NCBI GenBank assembly: GCA_947454295.1
Contig: CANGMO010000042.1
Span: forward strand, 1 to 10,711
Direction: 5' to 3'
Source of the DNA: Verrucomicrobiota bacterium
GTDB taxonomy: Bacteria > Verrucomicrobiota > Verrucomicrobiia > Limisphaerales > UBA9464
DNA length: 10,711 bases
Part shown: in pieces, positions 1-6,275 of the stretch
Position numbering within the stretch: the first letter of the stretch is position 1
Layout of the letters: the number at the start of each line of letters is the position of its first letter
Notes under the pieces: generated by a model
What the model was told of the DNA's origin: nothing
Seen by the model: only the letters and a program-made list of their open reading frames with translations
Databases searched by the model: none
Program-made: the position numbers and the translations under genes

Positions 1-249
1 ATCCCGCGCGATCCCAACGGACCGCTGGCGGTGACCCTCTCGTGGATTCCGCCGTACACGCCGTTTGTGATGATGAATCGAGTGACCGCCGATCCGCCGC
101 TGCGGGATGTCATCGGCACCTTCATCCTGATGCTGGCGTACACCGCCCTGGTGCTTTGGGGTGCGGGTCGCATCTTCCGCGCCGGCATCCTGCGCACCGG
201 CCAGCCGCCGCGCTTCCTGGAACTGATCAAGTGGCTCCGCCAGCGTTGA
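1..249 (+). CDS. ABC-2/NatB-type ABC transporter permease, C-terminal end (5' truncated)
   Basis: The reading frame is open from the first base and gives 82 residues ending at TGA 247-249; the start lies outside the window. It reads as the tail of an integral-membrane permease: a loop with SWIPPYTPFVMMNRV, then one hydrophobic helix (DVIGTFILMLAYTALVLWGA), then a basic cytoplasmic end (GRIFRAGILRTG ... ELIKWLRQR). The PPYTPF-MMxR loop followed by a last helix and a GRIFRxGIL-type tail is how ABC-2 family exporters of the NatB type usually finish, and these pair with a cytoplasmic ATPase to expel ions or small molecules. No partner ATPase is visible because the upstream gene is cut off. The family call rests on this short tail only, and the substrate cannot be inferred. 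The internal GTG at 31 is not a real start. Confidence 0.72.
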   Translation: MPRDPNGPLAVTLSWIPPYTPFVMMNRVTADPPLRDVIGTFILMLAYTALVLWGAGRIFRAGILRTGQPPRFLELIKWLRQR

Positions 250-285
250 TCCTCCGCGCATCTCTTTTCCCGGTGGCGCGAGGCT

Positions 286-299
286 CCCGCCGAAGCGGG
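286..299 (+). terminator. weak hairpin downstream of the ABC permease gene
   Basis: CCCGC (286-290) and GCGGG (295-299) form a perfect 5-bp stem with a CGAA loop, 36 nt after the permease stop. It has no T-tract, so as an intrinsic terminator it is weak. It could be a factor-dependent termination or RNA-stability element, or chance in GC-rich DNA. Confidence 0.2.
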
Positions 300-424
300 T
301 GCGTAGACGGCGGGCAGTAACACCACGGGGCGAGGCAACACGTGTCCTCCCACCCGGCTCATCAGGAGATTCGGCCTACCGCGACATGGTGACCGCACGA
401 GACGAAGTGGGGGTTTGCCAACAC

Positions 425-446
425 GAGGCGGCGTGCGATCCGCCTC
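425..446 (-). terminator. candidate terminator hairpin downstream of xerD
   Basis: GAGGCGG (425-431) and CCGCCTC (440-446) form a perfect 7-bp stem with an 8-nt loop. On the minus strand it begins 13 nt after the xerD stop, inside the 210-bp convergent gap between the permease and xerD. Neither side has a T-run, so this would be a U-less or bidirectional terminator at best. The rest of 250-459 shows no gene, tRNA or recognisable motif. Confidence 0.3.
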
Positions 447-459
447 CTCACGTCGGCGT

Positions 460-1470
460 CTACGAGCGCGCCCGCGGGTGGTGCTGACGGTGGAGGTCCT
501 GCAAACGCTCCTGCGCCACGTGGGTATAGATCTCCGTCGTGCTGATGCTGGCGTGTCCCAGCAGTTCCTGGATCACGCGGAGATCCGCGCCGTGCTCCAT
601 GAGATGCGTGGCAAAGCTGTGACGCAGCATGTGGGGTGTCACCCGGCGCGTGATGCCGCGGCGCTCAACCCACTTGCGAATTCGCAGCCAGAGGGTCACC
701 GGCGCAAACGCCGTCCCGCGGCGCGTGAGAAACACAGTTCCCGGGGACTTGGGCTTTACGAGTTGCGGGCGAACCACCAGGTAGCGTTGCAGCGCGGCCA
801 CCGCACGACGCCCCATCGGCACCACGCGTTCCTTGCTCCCTTTGCCGATTACCGACAGGAATCCGGCCTCCAGATGCAACTGCTCCAGCCGAACCGTCCG
901 GAGTTCCGCGAGACGCAGGCCGCTGGCATAGGCGAGTTCGAGGACTGCGTGATCGCAGAGATCATCGGGCGTGGGCTCGGTCGCGGCATCCGGCGGCGCC
1001 AGCAGTTGATCAATCTCCGCCTCACTGAGCGCCTTGGGCAGCGTCTTCCAGCGGCGCGGGAGAGATAGATTCTCGGCCGGATTCTCCGTCACCCAGCCCT
1101 CCTCCGCCGCGTACCGAAAGAAGGCCCGCAGCGCCGCCACCTGGAGATAGAGGCTCGAGGTGCTCAGCTTCCCCTTGCCGCTGCGAACGGCGTTGCCGGG
1201 CGACTTGGCTCGTCTCGATGGATCCTTGAGTCCGCCGGGCGCGGTAGCGGCGACACGCTTGCGCGAGTGGTCGAGGTACTCGGCGAGCACCCGGAAAGTC
1301 ACCTCACGCCACGAGGCAATGCCCTGCGACATCGCCCAGTCCACGAATTGACCCAGCTGATGCGCATAGGTACGTCGCGTGTGCTCCGCCTGACCGCGCT
1401 CCAATCGGAGGTGGGTCAGGAAGTCTTCCAGGAGCACCTGGAGTCTGGATGGGGCGGCCGATGCGTCCAC
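460..1470 (-). CDS. xerD: site-specific tyrosine recombinase XerD
   Basis: 336-residue tyrosine recombinase. XerD with XerC resolves chromosome dimers at dif by strand exchange near division. The N-terminal SAM-like core-binding domain spans about residues 10-135 (LLEDFLTHLRLERG ... LRAFFRYAAEEGWV) and the catalytic domain about 145-325. All active-site residues are visible: Arg186 (ASGLRLAEL), Lys210 (VIGKGSKER), His280 and Arg283 (HMLRHSFATH), His306 (LLGHASISTT) and nucleophile Tyr315 (IYTH). The end, HVAQERLQDLHRQHHPRA, closely resembles the E. coli XerD C-terminus as I recall it and differs from that of XerC. The protein is about 35 residues longer than the usual ~298, mostly from a basic insertion near residues 70-103 in the N-terminal domain. 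The start is GTG at 1470. An ATG ten bases upstream is out of frame, and no Shine-Dalgarno is seen. It lies 66 bp downstream of the isomerase gene on the same strand, so read-through is possible. No dif site was found here. Confidence 0.93.
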   Translation of the reverse strand: MDASAAPSRLQVLLEDFLTHLRLERGQAEHTRRTYAHQLGQFVDWAMSQGIASWREVTFRVLAEYLDHSRKRVAATAPGGLKDPSRRAKSPGNAVRSGKGKLSTSSLYLQVAALRAFFRYAAEEGWVTENPAENLSLPRRWKTLPKALSEAEIDQLLAPPDAATEPTPDDLCDHAVLELAYASGLRLAELRTVRLEQLHLEAGFLSVIGKGSKERVVPMGRRAVAALQRYLVVRPQLVKPKSPGTVFLTRRGTAFAPVTLWLRIRKWVERRGITRRVTPHMLRHSFATHLMEHGADLRVIQELLGHASISTTEIYTHVAQERLQDLHRQHHPRARS

Positions 1471-1536
1471 GCGGCGCCATGGAGCGTCACGAGGCGAAGA
1501 ATGGGGAGAACTATTTCGACCGCGCCAGCCGGCCGG

Positions 1537-2457
1537 TCAGGCGGTGCGACGAGCCGTACCGCCCAGCTCGTCCTGCAACCGGACCAGCAAGCGCTTTGAC
1601 GCGTTCACACCCTCGACTTCAGACAGGTGTTCGCCCTCGTACTCAATGCCCATCCAGCGGTGGTATCCCGCCTTCAGGATGATACCCATCATGCGGCGAT
1701 AGTCGGTCTCCACGCAGTTGCCCGTGGCATCAAAATCGTGGGTCTTGGCGCTCACGGCGCGGGCGTACGGCATCATCTCGGTCACGCCGAGATATCGGTC
1801 GTAGTCATACCAGTTGCCCAAATCGGGCAGCAGCCCCGCGCGCGGATGATCGACACGCTTCATGAGCCCCTGCAGCCACTTGCCATTCGAGGCTAGGCCG
1901 CCGTGATTCTCGACGATGCAGTACAGGCCCAACTCCGCGCAGTATTCGGTGAGCATGCGCAGACCCTCGGCCGCACGCTTCTGTTGTTCCTCGGGGGTGC
2001 CGATGTGCCCGGCTTCGGCGTTCACGCGAATGCTGTGGCAGCCGAAATAGGCGGCCGCATCGGCCCACTTACGATGCTGAATCGCAGCCAGCTGACGCAG
2101 CGCAGGATCGGGATCCCCGAGTGCGCCCTCGTCGTCGCACATGATCAGCTTGATCGCGACCCCTTCGCCCTCGGCCCGACGCTTGAATTCGGCGAGATAG
2201 GCGTGGTTGGTGGCCTTGTCGGCAAAGAACTGGTTCACCAATTCAATGGCATCAATCCCATGCTGCTGCCGCGCCACCTTGGGGAAGTCGAGATGCGACA
2301 TTTCCCGTCCAAACAACGCCTTGTGGTAGGACCATTCCGCGAGGCTGATCTCAAACGGCTTGGCGCCAGGGGCAGTCCGGCCCGTCGCGCAGCCGGCCCC
2401 CAGCAGGGAGCCGGCCGCAGCCATCGCGGAACCGGCGAGGAATTGTCGACGATTCAT
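1537..2457 (-). CDS. exported xylose-isomerase-like TIM-barrel (sugar isomerase/epimerase family) lipoprotein
   Basis: 306 residues. The N-terminus MNRRQFLAG has a twin-arginine motif, a hydrophobic stretch and the lipobox LLGAGC with Cys23, so a folded, lipidated protein in the periplasm or on a membrane is predicted. The mature part fits the AP-endonuclease-2/xylose-isomerase-like TIM barrel that covers sugar (phosphate) isomerases, epimerases and inosose dehydratases. Likely divalent-metal ligands, by family analogy, are Glu183 (IVENHGG), Asp212 (PDLGNW), His240 (AKTHDF) and Glu272 or Glu274 (GIEYEGE). The reaction is not identifiable from sequence. Because it is outside the cytoplasm, an unphosphorylated sugar or polyol is likelier than a sugar phosphate. 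It starts 30 bp after the MFS gene ends, so the two are probably one operon and may handle the same compound. The ATG is well placed for the signal peptide, with a weak AAGG 8 nt upstream. Exported proteins of this family are, from general knowledge, frequent in Planctomycetes and Verrucomicrobia. Confidence 0.85.
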   Translation of the reverse strand: MNRRQFLAGSAMAAAGSLLGAGCATGRTAPGAKPFEISLAEWSYHKALFGREMSHLDFPKVARQQHGIDAIELVNQFFADKATNHAYLAEFKRRAEGEGVAIKLIMCDDEGALGDPDPALRQLAAIQHRKWADAAAYFGCHSIRVNAEAGHIGTPEEQQKRAAEGLRMLTEYCAELGLYCIVENHGGLASNGKWLQGLMKRVDHPRAGLLPDLGNWYDYDRYLGVTEMMPYARAVSAKTHDFDATGNCVETDYRRMMGIILKAGYHRWMGIEYEGEHLSEVEGVNASKRLLVRLQDELGGTARRTA

Positions 2458-2487
2458 GGGCGGGACCTTGGGTCAGTGGGAACGAAC

Positions 2488-3801
2488 TCAGTGCGACGGA
2501 GCGGAACCGCGGCCCACGGTCGGGACCGCCTTGGCGGGCGGGTGGAAGAACGCCATCAACGCCACGGCGGCGGCTGCCGCGCAAACCAGCGGCACCAGGA
2601 ACAGCCCCTTGAAGTCGGTAACGCCGTTCACCGTGTAGGTTCCCTGAATGAGCGCAGGGCAGATCGAGTTCGCCACCAGGGCGCCGATGCCCAGGATCAT
2701 CAGGTTGAACAGACCCTGCGCGCTGGAGCGGATGTCCTTCGGGAAGTGCTCGTCGACGAAGATGTACACCGTGGCGAAGAAGAACGCATAGCAGATGCCG
2801 TGCATGACCTGGATGAAGATGATCAGGCCCTGCGCGCTGGGGAGGAAGGCCCAGACGCCGAAGCGGACGGCATGACCGAGCACACCGAGCACCATCGTCG
2901 TGCGCCAACCGAGCTTCTTCAACGTCGCGCCGAGGACGAACATGGTGAGGATTTCGGCGATCTGACCGATGCTCATCACCGGCATGATCCAGTTGCCCGC
3001 GATGCCCACCGACTTGCTGCCGAGGAAGGTGCCGGCCCAGTTGAAGTAGCAGTTGTGGACGAAGGAATCGACGAAGGTGACCAGCCACAGCACCAGCACG
3101 AACGGATGGCTGAGCAGCTTGACTGCGGAGAGCCAGGCCATGTCCTCACCCTTGGCGGCAGGCTTCGCCGGAGTGTGGGGCAGCGTGAGGCTGAAGGCCG
3201 CGAGGATGAGCGAGGCCAGACCGGCCACCACGAACGTCCACTTGGTGGCGTCCTGCAGCGGCTGTCCGGAGAGACCGTTGGCCAGCACCGCACCAACCCA
3301 CGCCACAATGCCGTCCGGCTTGGCGGCGTCCACCTTGGCCCAGTCCACGAGAATGAAGGTGAAGGGCCACGCTGCGAGGATCCATCCGATGGTGCCGCCC
3401 ATGCGGACCAGACCGAACTCCTTCTGCGGATCCTTCATGTTGGCGAAGGCGATCGCATTGGTGATCGAGATCGTCGGCACGTAGAGGAGACAGTGCACCA
3501 GCATCAGGCCGAAGAACGGCCAGAACCCCTTAACGAATCCACAGCCGAGGATGGCGAGGCCGCCCACCAGATGACTGAAGGCGAGGAACTTCTCCCCCGC
3601 GAAATTCCGGTCGGCAAACTGGTTGCTGAAGAACATGCCCACGATCGCCGCCACCGGGAAGGCGTTCAGGATCAGCGACTGCTGACCGGCGGTGAATCCG
3701 AGACTGGGCAGGTAGCCGAAGATCAGCGGGAGCCAGGCGCCCCAGATGAAGAACTCCAGCACCATCATCAGGAACAGTTTGAAGCGGATCGCGTTATTCA
3801 T
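2488..3801 (-). CDS. MFS transporter, nucleoside:H+ symporter (NupG/XapB-like) family
   Basis: 437-residue, very hydrophobic protein with about 12 predicted membrane helices, in the inner membrane. Family marks are the N-terminus MNNAIRFKLFLMMVLEFFIWGAW (like NupG, which opens with a short basic segment then a Trp-rich first helix), FGLVRMGGTIGWI near residues 129-141, and HGICYAFFFATVYIF followed by DIRSSAQGLFN near 334-366. NupG-type proteins import nucleosides with protons. In PVC bacteria relatives sit in sugar loci, so the substrate may be a sugar or glycoside. A longer polar loop (about 153-187) and a short Ala/Pro-rich tail stand out; the length is slightly above E. coli NupG. I chose ATG 3801 because its product matches the family N-terminus; an upstream in-frame TTG at 3855 would add 18 unrelated residues. 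No Shine-Dalgarno is seen. It is the first gene of the presumed operon with the exported isomerase. Confidence 0.87.
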   Translation of the reverse strand: MNNAIRFKLFLMMVLEFFIWGAWLPLIFGYLPSLGFTAGQQSLILNAFPVAAIVGMFFSNQFADRNFAGEKFLAFSHLVGGLAILGCGFVKGFWPFFGLMLVHCLLYVPTISITNAIAFANMKDPQKEFGLVRMGGTIGWILAAWPFTFILVDWAKVDAAKPDGIVAWVGAVLANGLSGQPLQDATKWTFVVAGLASLILAAFSLTLPHTPAKPAAKGEDMAWLSAVKLLSHPFVLVLWLVTFVDSFVHNCYFNWAGTFLGSKSVGIAGNWIMPVMSIGQIAEILTMFVLGATLKKLGWRTTMVLGVLGHAVRFGVWAFLPSAQGLIIFIQVMHGICYAFFFATVYIFVDEHFPKDIRSSAQGLFNLMILGIGALVANSICPALIQGTYTVNGVTDFKGLFLVPLVCAAAAAVALMAFFHPPAKAVPTVGRGSAPSH

Positions 3802-3910
3802 GGGAGGACGAAGGGTGTTTTCGGCGAGAGTAGGGAGCGGTCTCCACGTCGACAAGGATGGAAGCCTCCCACGGCCAGGGGATCATGGAATTCTCGCTGT
3901 CCGGCAGCGT

Positions 3911-3926
3911 CACCCGCAGCCGGGTG
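3911..3926. repeat. small perfect hairpin in the MFS/ligA spacer
   Basis: CACCCG and CGGGTG pair over 6 bp around a CAGC loop, about 110 bp upstream of the MFS start. It could be an operator half-site pair or an RNA hairpin in a leader. Nothing links it to a known regulator, and chance is possible at this GC content. Confidence 0.2.
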
Positions 3927-3974
3927 GCCCGTCCTCAAACGCCTCGAAAAGAGTTTCATTGGAACGCAGCTGCC

Positions 3975-4044
3975 TGTTCGGAGTCCCGCCTTCAGGCGGC
4001 ACCGGGCGTCGAGCACGGACCGTCTGAAGACGGGACTCCGAGCA
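3975..4044. repeat. REP/BIME-like double palindrome (two inverted 25-nt units)
   Basis: Left unit 3975-3999 and right unit 4020-4044 are inverted copies that match at 22 of 25 positions, separated by 20 nt. Both share the core CGGAGTCCCG. Each unit also contains its own small hairpin: CCGCC-TTCA-GGCGG at 3986-3999 and CCGTC-TGAA-GACGG at 4020-4033. Two of the three differences between units form one base pair of that inner hairpin (C-G on the left, T-A on the right), so pairing is kept while sequence changes. This architecture resembles bacterial REP elements arranged as a BIME, which are usually dispersed by a RAYT transposase. It sits between divergent promoters, so it is not a terminator. 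GGAGTCCCG-type palindromes are, to my recollection, dispersed in Verrucomicrobia; only one pair lies in this window. Confidence 0.7.
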
Positions 4045-4157
4045 AGCGCGGCCAAACAGGGGACGATCCTCACCAGCCATCTCAGGCCGTTCGGTGGTGA
4101 ATTCGGTCATTCACTCCGGGAGTTGTCGTCTCGCCAACCCTGGCGCACCGTTCCGGG

Positions 4158-6200
4158 ATGCCGATCGTCGACGCCCAACGTCGCCATGCCGAACTGGCGG
4201 AGGAACTCCGCCGGCACGACCACGCCTACTACGTCCTGGCGGCACCCACCATTTCGGACGCGGCCTACGATCGACTGTACCGCGAGCTGCTCGATCTCGA
4301 GGCCGCCCACCCGTCGCTGATCACGCCCGATTCCCCTAGTCAGCGTGTCGGTGGCACCCCGCTCACCGCCTTCGGGTCGGTCCGGCACTCGGTGCCAATG
4401 ATGTCGCTCGACAACACCTACTCCCCCGAGGAGGTGACGGCCTTCGTCGCCAGGGTTCAAAAGGGACTTCCGGGCGAATCACTTGCCTGGACGGTCGAGC
4501 CCAAGGTGGATGGCGTCGCCGTGACGCTGCGTTACGAAAACGGCGTCTTCGCCACGGGAGCCACCCGCGGCGATGGCACCACCGGGGACGATATCACCGT
4601 CAATCTGCGCACCCTGCGCAGTCTGCCGCTACGCCTCACCGCGGGCTCGCAGTCGGTTCCCGCCGTGCTGGAGGCACGCGGCGAAGTGTTCATGCCGCTG
4701 GCGGGGTTTCGGAAGCTGAATGCCGATCGCGAGGCGGCCGGTGAGGAACCGTTCGTCAATCCGCGCAATTCCGCGGCGGGTTCCCTGAAGCAACTGGACC
4801 CCAAACTGGTGGCGGAACGACCGTTGGCGCTGGTTGTGTACGGGCTGGGTGCCGTGGAAGGCGTCCCCACACCCGCCACGCAGCACGAACTCCTCGATCG
4901 GCTCAAGCAGTATGGATTCCCCACGCCCGAACGCGTGTGGACCGCCCAATCGCCCGAGGAAATCCTGGCCTGCATCACCGAACTCGACGCGATTCGCCGC
5001 AGCTTCGCCTACGACACCGACGGCGCCGTGGTGAAGCTCGACAGTCTCGCCCAACGCGAACGTTTGGGCGCCACCGCCAAGGCCCCGCGCTGGGCCATGG
5101 CCTTCAAATACGCCGCGGAACAGGCGGCCACGCGGCTCAAGGCGATCACCATTCAGGTTGGCCGCACCGGCGCGCTGACCCCGGTTGCGGAACTGGAACC
5201 CGTCTTCGTCGGCGGCAGCACCGTGAGTCGGGCCACTCTGCACAATGAGGAGGAGATCCGCCGCAAGGACATCCGGGTCGGTGACACCGTGATCATCGAG
5301 AAGGCGGGCGAAGTGATTCCCGCGGTGGTCCGCGTCGAAACCGAACGTCGCACCGGCGTGGAGGTGGAGTTCATTTTCCCCACGATCTGTCCGGAGTGCG
5401 GCACCCCGGCGACCCGCGAAAAGACCGCCGCCGGCGAGGGCGCCGTGTGGCGCTGCGGAAATCTCGATTGTCCGGCGAAGATCCGCGGGCGCCTGGAGCA
5501 CTGGTGTCATCGCGGTGCGATGGACATCGAGGGCGGCGGCGAGGTGCTGGTTCGGCAACTGGTCACCGCCGGCTTGGTTCGCGACGTGTCGGATCTGTAC
5601 CGACTCAAGCGCGAGGAGGTCGCTGCGCTGGAGCGGATGGGCGAGAAGTCGGCCGACAATTTCCTCGAGGGAGTGCGGCAGTCGCGCGATCGCGATCTGT
5701 GGCGGCTGATCTTCGGTCTCGGCATCCTCCATGTCGGCGCCGGCGTGGCCAAGGTGCTGGCCCGCTCGTTCCCCAATCTCGACGAACTCGCCAGGGCCAC
5801 CGCGCCTGAGCTCGCCCAACTGCACGATGTCGGCGAGGTGATTGCCGCCAGTGTCGAGGCGTGGTTTGGCGATCCGCAAAACCGGGCGCTGGTCTCGCGT
5901 CTCCGCACTGCCGGCCTCCGCTTTGAATCCTCGACCTTCCTGCCGGCCAACGCCGCCCCGCAGGGCCCATTCGTGGGGAAGACGATCGTCCTCACCGGCA
6001 CCCTGCCCACGCTGAGCCGCGAGGAGGCGACCGCCTGGATTGAGCGCCTGGGGGGAAAGGTCTCGTCCAGCGTCAGCAAGAAGACCCACTACGTGCTCGC
6101 CGGTGACGAAGCGGGTTCCAAACTGGAGAAGGCCCAGACCCTCGGCGTCCCCATCCTCGACGAAGCCGCCTTCCGCACCCTCGCCGGCCCTCCGGTCTGA
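4158..6200 (+). CDS. ligA: NAD-dependent DNA ligase LigA
   Basis: 680 residues, the usual LigA length. LigA seals nicks in replication and repair with NAD+ as the AMP donor, in the cytoplasm. Domains in order: Ia (about 1-70, HDHAYYV and SDAAYDRLYREL), adenylation domain with catalytic Lys116 in EPKVDGVAV and later ligase motifs (TRGDGTTGDD, NPRNSAAGSL, DTDGAVVKLD, WAMAFKY), OB fold (about 325-400, VGRTGALTPVAEL), four-Cys zinc finger (Cys411, Cys414, Cys433, Cys438), helix-hairpin-helix domain (about 450-590) and a C-terminal BRCT domain (about 603-680, GKTIVLTGTLPTLSREEA). The essential motifs look intact. Two conserved spots are unusual: LGILHVGAG where families usually read GIRHVGE, and DIEGGGE for the usual DIEGLGE type. 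Start ATG 4158 gives the expected N-terminus; no Shine-Dalgarno is visible. It is divergent from the MFS operon and 75 bp upstream of the first PQQ dehydrogenase. Confidence 0.97.
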   Translation: MPIVDAQRRHAELAEELRRHDHAYYVLAAPTISDAAYDRLYRELLDLEAAHPSLITPDSPSQRVGGTPLTAFGSVRHSVPMMSLDNTYSPEEVTAFVARVQKGLPGESLAWTVEPKVDGVAVTLRYENGVFATGATRGDGTTGDDITVNLRTLRSLPLRLTAGSQSVPAVLEARGEVFMPLAGFRKLNADREAAGEEPFVNPRNSAAGSLKQLDPKLVAERPLALVVYGLGAVEGVPTPATQHELLDRLKQYGFPTPERVWTAQSPEEILACITELDAIRRSFAYDTDGAVVKLDSLAQRERLGATAKAPRWAMAFKYAAEQAATRLKAITIQVGRTGALTPVAELEPVFVGGSTVSRATLHNEEEIRRKDIRVGDTVIIEKAGEVIPAVVRVETERRTGVEVEFIFPTICPECGTPATREKTAAGEGAVWRCGNLDCPAKIRGRLEHWCHRGAMDIEGGGEVLVRQLVTAGLVRDVSDLYRLKREEVAALERMGEKSADNFLEGVRQSRDRDLWRLIFGLGILHVGAGVAKVLARSFPNLDELARATAPELAQLHDVGEVIAASVEAWFGDPQNRALVSRLRTAGLRFESSTFLPANAAPQGPFVGKTIVLTGTLPTLSREEATAWIERLGGKVSSSVSKKTHYVLAGDEAGSKLEKAQTLGVPILDEAAFRTLAGPPV

Positions 6201-6275
6201 TCGATCTCCGATCTCCGAATCCAACTCCCCCCTTTCCAACCTGCGGCGGACCCGTAGGCTTTCCGCACCGATCCC

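Larger units (their letters stand above)
3802..4157. other. divergent intergenic spacer between the MFS operon and ligA
   Basis: These 356 bp separate two divergent gene starts and must hold both promoters. I could not pick a convincing -35/-10 pair on either strand. The spacer contains a perfect 6-bp hairpin at 3911-3926 (CACCCG, loop CAGC, CGGGTG), an 8-bp palindrome GCAGCTGC at 3966-3973, and the double palindrome at 3975-4044 described separately. Short open frames here (for example 3910-4110 on the minus strand) are translations of the repeat and are not called as genes. Confidence 0.7.

Noticed and set aside
250..459. Possible tRNA or dif-like site near xerD
   Set aside because: No cloverleaf with a T-loop GTTCRA element and no AT-rich two-arm 28-mer could be found in the spacer; only GC-rich hairpins are present.
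460..1470. Phage or integron integrase reading of the recombinase
   Set aside because: The C-terminal LHRQHHPRA signature and the near-standard length fit chromosomal XerD. There is no integron-specific insertion, attachment site or cargo gene nearby.
3746..4110. Several short open frames in the MFS/ligA spacer
   Set aside because: They exist on both strands because the palindromic repeat is free of stops. Their products are translations of the repeat (for example SESRLQ and VPPSGG), not conserved proteins.
1903..4320. 805-codon open frame on + opposite the isomerase and MFS genes
   Set aside because: It is antisense to two clear family members. Its product is a hydrophilic mix rich in Glu, His, Arg and Gly with no recognisable domain, as expected of a shadow frame in GC-rich DNA.
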